NCBI GenBank assembly: GCA_947625045.1
Contig: CANQMW010000008.1
Span: 36,486 to 100,485 of the forward strand
From: an uncultured Oscillospiraceae bacterium
GTDB taxonomy: Bacteria > Bacillota > Clostridia > Oscillospirales > Oscillospiraceae
Length of the DNA: 64,000 bases
Reading direction: 5' to 3'
In this document: positions 44,384-53,240 of the stretch, one piece after another
How the letters are laid out: each line of letters begins with the position of its first letter
Numbering within the stretch: position 1 is the stretch's first letter
The notes under the pieces: model-generated
What the model saw: only the letters and a program-made list of their open reading frames with translations
The model's database searches: none
What the model was told of the DNA's origin: nothing
Position numbers and translations under genes: made by a program

Positions 44384-44397
44384 GGAGAGAGCGACCC

Positions 44398-45165
44398 ATG
44401 GAGAAAAAGTATCGCAATGCCCTCATCGCGGGCAACTGGAAGATGAACAAGCTGGCCAGCGAAGTGCCCGGCTTTTGGGAAGAGCTGGCCCCCAAGGCGA
44501 AGCTGGCGGAAGGCGTGGACAGCGCGCTGTGCGTGCCCTTCCCCCTGATCCCCGCCATGAAGGCGGCCACCGCCGGCAGCCAGATGAAGGTGGGTGCCCA
44601 GGACGTGTCCAGCCATGACAAGGGCGCGTACACCGGCGAGGTGTCCGCCGCCATGCTGGCGGACCTGGGTGTGGACTACTGCATCATCGGTCACTCAGAG
44701 CGCCGGGCCTATCATGCCGAGAGCGACGAGCTGGTCAATGAGAAGCTCAAAGCCCTGCTGGGCGCGGACATCACCCCCATCATGTGCTGCGGCGAGAGCC
44801 TGGAGCAGCGGGACGCGGGCGTGACCCTCACCTTCGTGGAGAGCCAGATCAAGGGCGGCCTGGCCGGCGTCAGCCCCGAGGAGATGAAGAAGGTCGTCAT
44901 CGCCTATGAGCCCATCTGGGCCATCGGAACTGGCCGCACCGCCACCGCGGAGCAGGCCCAGGAGGTCTGCGGCCATATCCGCAAGGTGCTGGCGGGCCTC
45001 TATGGCGAGGAGCTGGCCAAGGGCGTGCAGATCCTCTACGGCGGCAGCATGAACGGCAAGAACGCCGCGGAGCTTCTGGCCCAGCCCGACATCGACGGCG
45101 GCCTCATCGGCGGCGCCAGCCTGAAGATGGAGTTCGCGGACATCATCGGTGCTGCCAATGAGTAA
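44398..45165 (+). CDS. tpiA: Triosephosphate isomerase
   Basis: 255-residue TIM barrel enzyme interconverting dihydroxyacetone phosphate and glyceraldehyde 3-phosphate. Substrate-site Lys in GNWKMNK, catalytic His in IIGHSERRAYH and catalytic Glu in AYEPIWAIGTG are all present; YGGSMNGKNAAELL is the phosphate loop. The start follows AAGGAGAG, 14 bases after pgk. Confidence 0.97.
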   Translation: MEKKYRNALIAGNWKMNKLASEVPGFWEELAPKAKLAEGVDSALCVPFPLIPAMKAATAGSQMKVGAQDVSSHDKGAYTGEVSAAMLADLGVDYCIIGHSERRAYHAESDELVNEKLKALLGADITPIMCCGESLEQRDAGVTLTFVESQIKGGLAGVSPEEMKKVVIAYEPIWAIGTGRTATAEQAQEVCGHIRKVLAGLYGEELAKGVQILYGGSMNGKNAAELLAQPDIDGGLIGGASLKMEFADIIGAANE

Positions 45166-46681
45166 GAAACCGACCGTACTTCTGATCATGGACGGGTTCG
45201 GCCTGGCCGAACCCGGTCCCTGGAACGCCGTTTCCGTGGCGAATACCCCCGTGCTGGACGGGCTTTTTGCCAAGTTCCCCAACACCCAGCTTCAGGCCAG
45301 CGGCGAGGACGTGGGCCTGCCCGCCGGCCAGATCGGCAACTCCGAGGTGGGCCACACCAACATCGGCGCGGGCCGTGTGGTGTTCCAGCCACTGCCCCGC
45401 ATCAGCCGGGCAGTGGACGACGGCAGCTTCTTTGAAAACCCCGCCTATGCCCATGCCATGGATGAAGCGGCGAAGACCGGGCATCCTGTACATGTGATGG
45501 GCCTTTTGTCCGACGGCGGCGTGCACAGCCACATCAAGCACATCTTCGCCCTGGTGGACATGGCGAAGAAGCGGGGCGTGAAGCAGTGCTACGTCCACTG
45601 CTTCCTGGACGGCCGGGACGTGCCGCCCTCCTCCGGGCAGGGCTATGTCCAGAAGCTGGCCGATCACTGCAAGGAGATAGGCTACGGGAAGATCGCCACC
45701 ATCCAGGGCCGCTTCTGGGGCATGGACCGGGATAAGCGCTGGGAGCGCGTGGAGAAGGGCTACCGCGCCATCGTCTGCGGCGAGGGCGTGCAGGAGCCCG
45801 ACCCCGTGAAAGCCGTGGGAGACAGCTACGCCAATGGCGTGACCGACGAGTTCGTGGAACCCATCGTCTGCGACAGGGAGGGCATGATCCAGTCCGGCGA
45901 CAGCGTCATCTTCGCCAACTTCCGGCCCGACCGGGCCAGGGAGATGACTTGGGCGCTGATGAAGCCCGACTTTGACGGCTTCGCCCTGCCCAAGGGCCGG
46001 TTCCCCCTGAACTATGTCTGCACCGCCCAGTACGACGAGGCCATGACGGAGCTGCCCATCGCGTTCCCGCCGGTCGTCCTGGAGGACACCTTCGGCGAGA
46101 TCGTGAGCCGCCACGATATGAAGCAGCTGCGCATCGCGGAGACGGAGAAGTATGCCCATGTGACGTTTTTCTTCAACGGCGGCGTGGAGCGGACCTATCC
46201 CGGCGAGGACCGGGTGCTGGTGCCGTCCCCCAAGGAGTATCCCACCTATGACCTGATCCCCCAGATGAGCGCGGAGGAGGTCACCGCCAAGGCCGTGGAG
46301 CGCATCGAGTCCGGCGTCTATGACACCGTGATCATGAACCTGGCCAACTGCGACATGGTGGGCCACACCGGCGTCATGGAGGCGGCGGTGAAGGCGGTGG
46401 AGACCGTGGATACCTGCGTTGGCAGGGTCTGGGAGGCCGTGCAGAAGATGGGCGGCGTGCTCCTGGTGACCGCCGACCACGGCAACGCGGACAAGATGCG
46501 GGCCGAGGACGGCACGCCCCACACGGCCCATACCACCAACCCCGTGCCCTTCATCGTCTGCGGCGCGGGGAACGTGAAGCTCCATCCCGGCCGCCTCGCG
46601 GACATCGCGCCCACTATGCTGCATTTGATGGGGCTGGAGCAGCCCGCCGTGATGGACGGCGAATGCCTCATCCAGAAGTAA
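45158..46681 (+). CDS. gpmI: Phosphoglycerate mutase, cofactor-independent
   Basis: 507-residue manganese-dependent mutase interconverting 3- and 2-phosphoglycerate. The catalytic Ser lies in GNSEVGHTNIGAGRVV; LLIMDGFGLAEP and VTADHGNADKM bind the metals. The start at 45158 overlaps the tpiA stop; an in-frame start three codons upstream is less likely. Confidence 0.96.
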   Translation: MSKKPTVLLIMDGFGLAEPGPWNAVSVANTPVLDGLFAKFPNTQLQASGEDVGLPAGQIGNSEVGHTNIGAGRVVFQPLPRISRAVDDGSFFENPAYAHAMDEAAKTGHPVHVMGLLSDGGVHSHIKHIFALVDMAKKRGVKQCYVHCFLDGRDVPPSSGQGYVQKLADHCKEIGYGKIATIQGRFWGMDRDKRWERVEKGYRAIVCGEGVQEPDPVKAVGDSYANGVTDEFVEPIVCDREGMIQSGDSVIFANFRPDRAREMTWALMKPDFDGFALPKGRFPLNYVCTAQYDEAMTELPIAFPPVVLEDTFGEIVSRHDMKQLRIAETEKYAHVTFFFNGGVERTYPGEDRVLVPSPKEYPTYDLIPQMSAEEVTAKAVERIESGVYDTVIMNLANCDMVGHTGVMEAAVKAVETVDTCVGRVWEAVQKMGGVLLVTADHGNADKMRAEDGTPHTAHTTNPVPFIVCGAGNVKLHPGRLADIAPTMLHLMGLEQPAVMDGECLIQK

Positions 46682-46698
46682 CGCTGTCCGCTGCGTAA

Positions 46699-48060
<1,362 letters not shown>

Positions 48061-48079
48061 AGATTTGACCCCAAAAGCT

Positions 48080-48109
48080 GTATAAGCTGGTGTTTCCAGG
48101 GCAAGAATA
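48080..48109 (+). promoter_or_regulatory. Possible sigma-F/G promoter of SpoIIQ-like gene
   Basis: GTATA at 48080-48084, 15 bases, then GGCAAGAATA at 48100-48109. This matches the forespore sigma-F/sigma-G pattern (GYATA, about 15, GGNNANAATW). It overlaps the eno terminator and would start transcription just before the peptidase gene. Confidence 0.55.
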
Positions 48110-48133
48110 AGCCTCGGAAACACCAATTTTTTT
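48088..48133 (+). terminator. Terminator after eno
   Basis: TGGTGTTTCC and GGAAACACCA form a ten-base stem with an 18-base loop, followed by A and seven T residues, 27 bases after the eno stop. Confidence 0.88.
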
Positions 48134-48148
48134 GGAGGGTCAACGCAA

Positions 48149-48931
48149 ATGGAAAAAAAGCATGGGTCCGGCGCAGCCGGGTCCCTGGGGGGAAAGGGCT
48201 TCTACATAGTCCTTTTCCTGTGCGCGGCGGTGATCGGCATATCCGTGTGGATCCTGTTCACCGAAGCGGGGACTAATGTAGAAGATGTGACAACGGCAGA
48301 GGAACCGGTGGAGCAGGTCTCCGGCGTATCCACCATCATGATCCCGGCAGAGGATACGATGCAGGCGGCCCCTGAGCCCGAGGCGGAGACTGTGACCTCC
48401 TCCCAGGGCGTGGAGTCCGAAGAGGCCAACGAGGCGGCGGAGGACGAGGACAGCGAGACCGGGGCTCTGGATGAGCCGGAGACTCAGGCGGCCTTCTCCG
48501 AGACGGTGACGGAGTATATCTGGCCCGTCCAGGGCACGGTGGACCGCCCCTGGTCCATCCAGACGCTTATGTACGACAGCACCATGGCGGACTGGCGGAC
48601 CCATGACGGCCTGGACATCGCCTGCGCCGCGGGCACCCAGGTATTGGCCTGCGCCGGCGGCACGGTGTGCAGGCTCGAAAACGACGATCTTCTGGGCACC
48701 ACGGTGGAGATCGACCACGGCAACGGCGTGCACAGCGTCTACTCGAACCTTGCCGACCAGCCCCCGGTATCGGCGGGCCAGGTCATGGCCATGGGCGACG
48801 TGATCGGCTCCGTGGGCTCCACGGCCCTGGGCGAGGTCAATCAGGTGAGCCACCTGCACTTCTCCATGACGAAGGACGGCCTGCCTGTGGACCCGGCGGG
48901 CTATATGCCCGGCGAGGCGGCTTTGGAGTGA
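48149..48931 (+). CDS. M23 peptidase-like membrane protein, SpoIIQ candidate
   Basis: 260-residue bitopic protein with a membrane helix at about 18-38, a long acidic linker (about 40-120) and a LytM/M23 domain (about 122-250). The metal site looks intact: H152/D156 in THDGLDIACA and the HxH in VSHLHFSM (H235, H237). SpoIIQ, the forespore partner of SpoIIIAH, has exactly this build, and clostridial SpoIIQ usually keeps the site. A sigma-F-like promoter and the spoIIIA operon in the same window support that. It could instead be another envelope endopeptidase. GGAGGG precedes the ATG. Confidence 0.8.
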   Translation: MEKKHGSGAAGSLGGKGFYIVLFLCAAVIGISVWILFTEAGTNVEDVTTAEEPVEQVSGVSTIMIPAEDTMQAAPEPEAETVTSSQGVESEEANEAAEDEDSETGALDEPETQAAFSETVTEYIWPVQGTVDRPWSIQTLMYDSTMADWRTHDGLDIACAAGTQVLACAGGTVCRLENDDLLGTTVEIDHGNGVHSVYSNLADQPPVSAGQVMAMGDVIGSVGSTALGEVNQVSHLHFSMTKDGLPVDPAGYMPGEAALE

Positions 48932-48941
48932 AAAATAACGG

Positions 48942-48970
48942 CGCGGCGGGATTTTCCCGCCGCGTTTTTA
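48942..48970 (+). terminator. Terminator after SpoIIQ-like gene
   Basis: GCGCGGCGGGA and TCCCGCCGCG pair around TTT, followed by TTTTTAT, directly after the stop codon. Confidence 0.9.
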
Positions 48971-48980
48971 TCATATCCGA

Positions 48981-49009
48981 TTGCATGCGGGGGAAGACCG
49001 TGCTATACT
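48981..49009 (+). promoter_or_regulatory. Promoter of proBA
   Basis: TTGCAT at 48981-48986, 17 bases, TATACT at 49004-49009. The proB ATG follows after 35 bases. Confidence 0.7.
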
Positions 49010-49044
49010 GGGAAACCGACACTGAGAAGAAAGCGGGGAAGCGT

Positions 49045-49827
49045 ATGACCGTCGTCGTCAAGATCGGTACATCCACCATCGCCCATGCCACGGGGCATTT
49101 GAACATCCGCCACATGGAGTCGCTGGTGAAGGTGCTGAGCGACCTTAAAAACGCCGGGCACCGGGTGGTGCTGGTGTCCTCGGGCGCCATCGGCATGGGC
49201 GTGGGAAAGCTGGGGCTCATGAAGCGGCCGGAGGACATGCCGACCAAGCAGGCGGCCGCCGCCGTGGGCCAGTGCGAGCTCATGTACATATACGACAAGC
49301 TCTTTTCCGAGTATAACCACGTGGTGGCCCAGATCTTGCTCACCGGCAGCGACGTGGAGAACGATAAGCGCCGGGCCAACTTTGAGAACACCATGTCCCG
49401 GCTTTTGGAGATGGGGGCCCTGCCCATCATCAACGAGAACGACACCGTGGCCACCGAGGAGATCGCCGTGGGCGACAACGACAGCCTGGGCGCCATCGTG
49501 GCCTGCGCCATCCACGCGGACCTGCTGGTGCTCCTGAGCGACATCGAGGGGCTCTACACCGCTGACCCTCACCGGGACGGCGCCGCCCGGCTCATCCCCG
49601 TGGTGGAGGCCATTACTCCCGAAGTGGAGGCCCTGGCGGGGGAAAAGGGGAGCGGCCTCGCCGTGGGCGGCATGGCTACCAAGCTGAAGGCCGCGAAAAT
49701 GGCCGCGGCCCAGGGCATAGACATGGTCATCGCCAATGGGGCCGAGCCGGAACTATTGTATGATATCCTGGAGGGGAAGAGCGTGGGAACGCGGTTCCTC
49801 GGCCAGGGAAAGGGGGAGCGGAAATGA
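49045..49827 (+). CDS. proB: Glutamate 5-kinase, PUA-less
   Basis: 260-residue amino-acid kinase making glutamyl 5-phosphate for proline. [45 protein letters not shown] and FGDND-like [12 protein letters not shown] are typical, and [17 protein letters not shown] ends the kinase fold. The C-terminal PUA domain of longer ProB (about 365 residues) is missing, as in many Clostridia. It overlaps proA as ATGA. Confidence 0.95.
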   Translation: MTVVVKIGTSTIAHATGHLNIRHMESLVKVLSDLKNAGHRVVLVSSGAIGMGVGKLGLMKRPEDMPTKQAAAAVGQCELMYIYDKLFSEYNHVVAQILLTGSDVENDKRRANFENTMSRLLEMGALPIINENDTVATEEIAVGDNDSLGAIVACAIHADLLVLLSDIEGLYTADPHRDGAARLIPVVEAITPEVEALAGEKGSGLAVGGMATKLKAAKMAAAQGIDMVIANGAEPELLYDILEGKSVGTRFLGQGKGERK

Positions 49828-51080
49828 CCACCCATGAGATGCTTATAAAGGCCCAGACGGCCAAGCCCGCCCTGCAGGCGGCAGGGGAGCAGGGCAGGAC
49901 CAGTGCCCTTCTCGCCATGGCGGACAGTTTACTGGCCCATACCGCCGATATCCTCGCCGCCAACGCCCAGGATATGGAGGCGGCGAAGGGGACCATGTCC
50001 GACGTGATGCTGGACAGGCTCCTGCTGGATGAAAGCCGCATCGCCGGCATGGCCCAGGGCGTCCGGGAGGCGGCGGCCCTGCCCGACCCGGCGGGGAAGG
50101 TCCTGCGCCGGGTGGAGCGGCCCAACGGTCTCGTCATCGAGCGTGTCAGCGTGCCCATGGGGGTGGTGGCCATCATCTATGAGAGCCGCCCCAACGTCAC
50201 CAGCGACGCGGCGGCATTGGCGGTGAAGAGCGGGAACGTATGCGTCCTCCGGGGCGGGAAGGAGGCCTGGCGCACCTGCCGCGCCATCACCGAGGCCCTG
50301 CGGGAGGGCCTGGAGAAGGCGGGCCTGCCCCGGGAGACGGTGAGCCTCGTGGAGGACACCACCCGGGCCAGCGCCCAGGAGCTGATGACCGCCGACGGGC
50401 TTATAGACCTCTTGATACCCCGGGGCGGCCCGGGGCTCATCAAAGCCTGCGTCACCAACGCCACCGTGCCCTGCATCCAGACCGGCACCGGCATATGCCA
50501 CATATATTTGGACAAGGCGGCGGACCTGGATAAAGCCCTCGCTATCATCGAAAACGCCAAGACCAGCCGCCCCAGCGTGTGCAACGCCGAGGAGGTGCTG
50601 CTGGTCCACGAGGATATCGCGGCTACATTCCTGCCCCGGCTCAAAAAGCGGCTGGTGGACGACCGGGCCGCCGCGGGAAAGCCCCCGGTGGAGCTGCGGC
50701 TGGACAAGAAGTCTGCGGCTGTCATCCCCGGCACGCCCGCGGGGGAGCGGGACTTCGATACCGAGTTTCTGGACTACATCCTGGCCGTGGCGGTGGTGAA
50801 GGACGTGCATGCCGCCATTGAACATATTGCGGCGCACTCCACCGGCCATTCCGACGCCATCCTCACGGAGGACGGGGAAGCGGCGGAACTGTTCACCGCG
50901 GCGGTGGACAGCGCGGCGGTATACGTGAACGCCTCCACCCGGTTCACCGATGGCGGCGAGTTCGGCCTGGGCTGCGAGATGGGCATCTCCACCCAGAAGC
51001 TCCACGCCCGGGGCCCCATGGGCCTGGAGGAGCTGTGCTCCTATAAGTACGTCATCCACGGCAACGGACAGATAAGGTAA
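49824..51080 (+). CDS. proA: Gamma-glutamyl phosphate reductase
   Basis: 418-residue NADPH-dependent reductase giving glutamate 5-semialdehyde. The catalytic Cys lies in [13 protein letters not shown] (about C253); [23 protein letters not shown] and [28 protein letters not shown] are diagnostic. It forms the proBA operon; proC is not in the window. Confidence 0.96.
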   Translation: MTTHEMLIKAQTAKPALQAAGEQGRTSALLAMADSLLAHTADILAANAQDMEAAKGTMSDVMLDRLLLDESRIAGMAQGVREAAALPDPAGKVLRRVERPNGLVIERVSVPMGVVAIIYESRPNVTSDAAALAVKSGNVCVLRGGKEAWRTCRAITEALREGLEKAGLPRETVSLVEDTTRASAQELMTADGLIDLLIPRGGPGLIKACVTNATVPCIQTGTGICHIYLDKAADLDKALAIIENAKTSRPSVCNAEEVLLVHEDIAATFLPRLKKRLVDDRAAAGKPPVELRLDKKSAAVIPGTPAGERDFDTEFLDYILAVAVVKDVHAAIEHIAAHSTGHSDAILTEDGEAAELFTAAVDSAAVYVNASTRFTDGGEFGLGCEMGISTQKLHARGPMGLEELCSYKYVIHGNGQIR

Positions 51081-51083
51081 AGC

Positions 51084-51115
51084 AAAAGGCCTCGCCTCGC
51101 GGCGGGGCCTTTCCA
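51084..51115. terminator. Terminator after proA
   Basis: AAAGGCCTCGCC and GGCGGGGCCTTT pair with one mismatch around TCGC, T residues following. It probably serves the convergent coat gene ending at 51121 as well. Confidence 0.8.
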
Positions 51116-51120
51116 TGCTT

Positions 51121-51369
51121 TTAGCAGGTAGGGGAATACTTTTGTTTTGTCTGCTGGACCTGCTGCTGGGGGGCGTTTTCGATCTGGTACCAGCCCTTGG
51201 CGGCCATCTGCTTGTAGATGTTGTCCTGCATGCTCAGGGTGTCGTCAAAGGCGGTGGAAAATGCCTGATGGATGTTGGCGGTGGAGGATTCGATGGCGCC
51301 GTGCATATACAGGTCGATGACGCCCTTGGTTGTGAGGAGAAGGTTCTCCATGATACATTTGTCGTCCAT
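51121..51369 (-). CDS. Spore coat protein, CotF family
   Basis: 82-residue protein of the coat F (CotF-like) family: MDDKCIMENLLLTTKGVIDLYMHGAIESST then FDDTLSMQDNIYKQMAAKGWY and a Gln-rich tail. Helical, ferritin-like short form. GGAGGGCAAGCA precedes the ATG. It is the second gene of a two-gene unit with the 57-residue protein upstream (12-base gap). A coat location is inferred from family. Confidence 0.85.
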   Translation of the reverse strand: MDDKCIMENLLLTTKGVIDLYMHGAIESSTANIHQAFSTAFDDTLSMQDNIYKQMAAKGWYQIENAPQQQVQQTKQKYSPTC

Positions 51370-51381
51370 TGCTTGCCCTCC

Positions 51382-51555
51382 TTACACGAGATCGTAGAAT
51401 TTGCGGTAGACCTGGCGGTGGCGGTCGGCCATCTGCTGGGCCTGCTGCTTCAGCGTGGCGTCCTGCAGCTTGCCGGCCGCCTCTTCGCACTGGGTCACCA
51501 GGAACATGGCGTGGCCCAGGGCGTCGTCCAGATAGAGAAGTTCTTTCGTTGTCAT
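51382..51555 (-). CDS. Small 57-residue spore coat-associated protein
   Basis: Short helical protein, MTTKELLYLDDALGHAMFLV then TQCEEAAGKLQDATLKQQAQ and a basic end (RHRQVYRKFYDLV). GAGGTGATC lies seven bases before the ATG and the stop is 12 bases before the CotF-family gene. The pattern matches small helical proteins that accompany CotF genes in Clostridia. It is easily missed because of its length. Function is inferred from context only. Confidence 0.75.
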   Translation of the reverse strand: MTTKELLYLDDALGHAMFLVTQCEEAAGKLQDATLKQQAQQMADRHRQVYRKFYDLV

Positions 51556-51645
51556 TTTTTGATCACCTCATTGCAAGTATTTCCTGAATCAGGCGGTTTA
51601 TGAGCCCGGAAACATAAGTTTTTTTAAAAATAATGCAGAAAACAC

Positions 51646-51674
51646 TTGTCCAATGGGATTTTAAAGTATATAAT
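51646..51674 (+). promoter_or_regulatory. Promoter of LysR regulator gene
   Basis: TTGTCC at 51646-51651, 17 bases, TATAAT at 51669-51674; the gene starts 58 bases later. The leader contains CCTATAGGTTAGCATAGG, a possible autoregulatory site. Confidence 0.75.
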
Positions 51675-51731
51675 GCCCCTATAGGTTAGCATAGGTGAAA
51701 AGTTGGATTAGTGTGCCTTATGAGGTGTGGG

Positions 51732-52607
51732 ATGAGAACATCGAGATTTGAGGTCTTTTTAAAAATCGTGGAGACCAAGAGCCTGACCCGGACGGCGGCC
51801 TTCTTCGGCTGCACCCAGTCGGCGGTGAGCCAGCTGGTGCGCGCGCTGGAGACGGACCTGGGCGTGACGCTCCTGGCCCGGAACAAGAGCGGCGTCCGCC
51901 TCACCCCCGAGGGGGAGTACCTGTTGCCCAGCATGCGCCAGATCGTGGTGGGGGAGCGGGACGTGTTCGAGAAGAGTCTGGAGCTGCAGAATATGAACGC
52001 GGGCCTTATACGCATCGGCATCTTCACCAGCCTATCCTGCCAGTGGCTGCCGCCCCATCTGAAGACCTTCCGGGCCAGCTACCCCAACATCGGCTTTGAG
52101 CTCTTGCAGGGGGACATGGTGCAGATATGCGAGTGGCTCCGGAGCGGCATGGTGGACGTGGGTTTCATGACGAAGCCGGACGGGGACGAGTTCGTCTTTA
52201 AAGAGCTGCTGGCGGACCGGATGAACATCGTCCTGCCCAAGGACCACCCCCTGGCCGGGAAAAAGGTGAAATTGAAAGACTTGGCGGAGGAGACCTTCGT
52301 GCTCCTGGAATCCGGCTACAGCCAGATCGTGGAGAAGATGTTTGCCGACGCGGGCATCCGGCCCAAGCGGCAGTACACCGTGAAGGACGACTACACCGTC
52401 ATGAGCATGGTGGAGAGCGGCCTTGGCGTGACGCTGCTGCCGGAACTGATGCTCCAGCGTACGCCCTATGAATTGGTGGGCGTGCCGGCAGAGCCGGCCT
52501 ATTACCGGCGTATGGGCGTGTCCTGGATGAAGAAGGAGCCCGGCTCCATCGCCGTGAACAAGTTCGTCCAGCACCTGCTGAAAGAGATGGGCCTGGACGA
52601 GAAATGA
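51732..52607 (+). CDS. LysR-type transcriptional regulator
   Basis: 291-residue LysR regulator. N-terminal helix-turn-helix FLKIVETKSLTRTAAFFGCTQSAVSQLVRALE (about residues 7-38), then a type 2 binding-fold effector domain from about 90. The start at 51732 follows GAGGTGTGGG. It is transcribed away from the coat genes. Its target and ligand are unknown; LysR regulators often control a neighbour, but none here is an obvious metabolic target. Confidence 0.92.
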   Translation: MRTSRFEVFLKIVETKSLTRTAAFFGCTQSAVSQLVRALETDLGVTLLARNKSGVRLTPEGEYLLPSMRQIVVGERDVFEKSLELQNMNAGLIRIGIFTSLSCQWLPPHLKTFRASYPNIGFELLQGDMVQICEWLRSGMVDVGFMTKPDGDEFVFKELLADRMNIVLPKDHPLAGKKVKLKDLAEETFVLLESGYSQIVEKMFADAGIRPKRQYTVKDDYTVMSMVESGLGVTLLPELMLQRTPYELVGVPAEPAYYRRMGVSWMKKEPGSIAVNKFVQHLLKEMGLDEK

Positions 52608-52615
52608 TATGAGAT

Positions 52616-52655
52616 CACGCCGCCCGGCAAGGACCGCCGGACGGCGTGTTTTTAT
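52616..52655 (+). terminator. Terminator after LysR gene
   Basis: CACGCCGCCCGGC and GCCGGACGGCGTG pair with one mismatch around AAGGACC, followed by five T residues. Confidence 0.9.
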
Positions 52656-52677
52656 GCTGATTTTGCCCCGGAAAGGC

Positions 52678-52706
52678 TTGACAACGGGGGTGGAATCTTA
52701 TATAAT
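52678..52706 (+). promoter_or_regulatory. Consensus promoter of tRNA cluster
   Basis: TTGACA at 52678-52683, 17 bases, TATAAT at 52701-52706: a perfect sigma-A promoter, 14 bases upstream of the first tRNA. This is the strongest promoter seen in the window. Confidence 0.95.
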
Positions 52707-52719
52707 AAGCAAGCTGTTT

Positions 52720-52796
52720 GGCGGCGTAGCTCAGTTGGCTAGAGCACGCGGTTCATACCCGCGGTGTCACCGGTTCAAATCCAGTCGCCGCTACCA
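52720..52796 (+). tRNA. tRNA-Met(CAT)
   Basis: Full cloverleaf of 77 bases with encoded CCA. Acceptor GGCGGCG/CGCCGCT, anticodon stem CGCGG/CCGCG and loop TTCATAC with anticodon CAT. It lacks the GGG/CCC anticodon-stem pairs of initiators, so it is an elongator tRNA-Met or, less likely, a tRNA-Ile read after lysidine modification. Confidence 0.93.
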
Positions 52797-52800
52797 TATA

Positions 52801-52822
52801 GGGAGAGGCTCTTGCCTCTCCC
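52801..52822 (+). other. Stem-loop between tRNAs
   Basis: GGGAGAGGC and GCCTCTCCC form a perfect nine-base stem with a TCTT loop between tRNA-Met and tRNA-Val. No T-run; probably a processing spacer. Confidence 0.6.
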
Positions 52823-52835
52823 GGAAAATGAAGAT

Positions 52836-52912
52836 GGAGGCTTAGCTCAGCAGGTTAGAGCGCATGCTTCACACGCATGAGGTCGCGCGTTCGAGTCGCG
52901 CAGTCTCCACCA
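52836..52912 (+). tRNA. tRNA-Val(CAC)
   Basis: Cloverleaf of 77 bases with encoded CCA. Acceptor GGAGGCT/AGTCTCC, anticodon stem CATGC/GCATG, loop TTCACAC, anticodon CAC; T arm GCGCG TTCGAGT CGCGC. Confidence 0.93.
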
Positions 52913-52923
52913 TTTTTTTTATT

Positions 52924-52998
52924 GGCCCGTTGGTCAAGTGGTTAAGACACCGCCCTTTCACGGCGGTAACATGGGTTCGAGTCCCGTACGGGTCACCA
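52924..52998 (+). tRNA. tRNA-Glu(TTC), likely integration site
   Basis: Cloverleaf of 75 bases with encoded CCA. Acceptor GGCCCGT/ACGGGTC, anticodon stem CCGCC/GGCGG, loop CTTTCAC, anticodon TTC. It is the last tRNA of the cluster; accessory DNA with two serine recombinases begins within a few bases of its 3' end. Confidence 0.94.
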
Positions 52999-53003
52999 TA
53001 TTA

Positions 53004-53022
53004 TGACGTGGACGTGGAGTGC
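53004..53022. repeat. Left element-end block (inverted copy at right end)
   Basis: TGACGTGGACGTGGAGTGC, six bases after tRNA-Glu. The reverse complement recurs at 63746-63764 with one mismatch in 19. A candidate attachment or terminal sequence of the accessory region. Confidence 0.6.
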
Positions 53023-53044
53023 GCCGTGTCTGTGCCACCATAGT

Positions 53045-53074
53045 GAAAACACCCCTAGAAATAGGGGTGTTTTC
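53045..53074. terminator. Bidirectional terminator between tRNAs and recombinases
   Basis: GAAAACACCCCT and AGGGGTGTTTTC form a perfect 12-base stem around AGAAAT. The A and T ends suit termination of both the tRNA transcript and the recombinase operon arriving from the right. Confidence 0.85.
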
Positions 53075-53125
53075 GCGTTCCTGCGGCACTGTTTCGCGTC
53101 CAAAAATTGTCTTTTTGTGATTCTC

Positions 53126-53222
53126 TGCACCAAAAACCATGAAATTTCTGAAATCGCTCCCTGCTGCACCATATTTTGAAAATTGGTGCAAACGCAAAAT
53201 AAGGGAACCGGTTTTTGGTGCA
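53126..53222. repeat. Nested TGCACCA inverted repeats at recombinase 3' end
   Basis: Outer arms TGCACCAAAAACC (53126-53138) and GGTTTTTGGTGCA (53210-53222) are a perfect 13-base inverted repeat. Between them lies a 26-base imperfect palindrome (53165-53190) with ends TGCACCA and TGGTGCA. Four half-sites are thus arranged symmetrically just after the recombinase stop codon. They may bind a recombinase or a regulator. Confidence 0.7.
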
Positions 53223-53240
53223 TTTGTTCGGTTTTTGTGG

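Noticed and set aside
52958..53240. Short minus-strand frames (76-79 codons) covering tRNA-Glu and the terminator
   Set aside because: Their ends are antisense to the tRNA and to the repeats; such frames are common artefacts at tRNA junctions.
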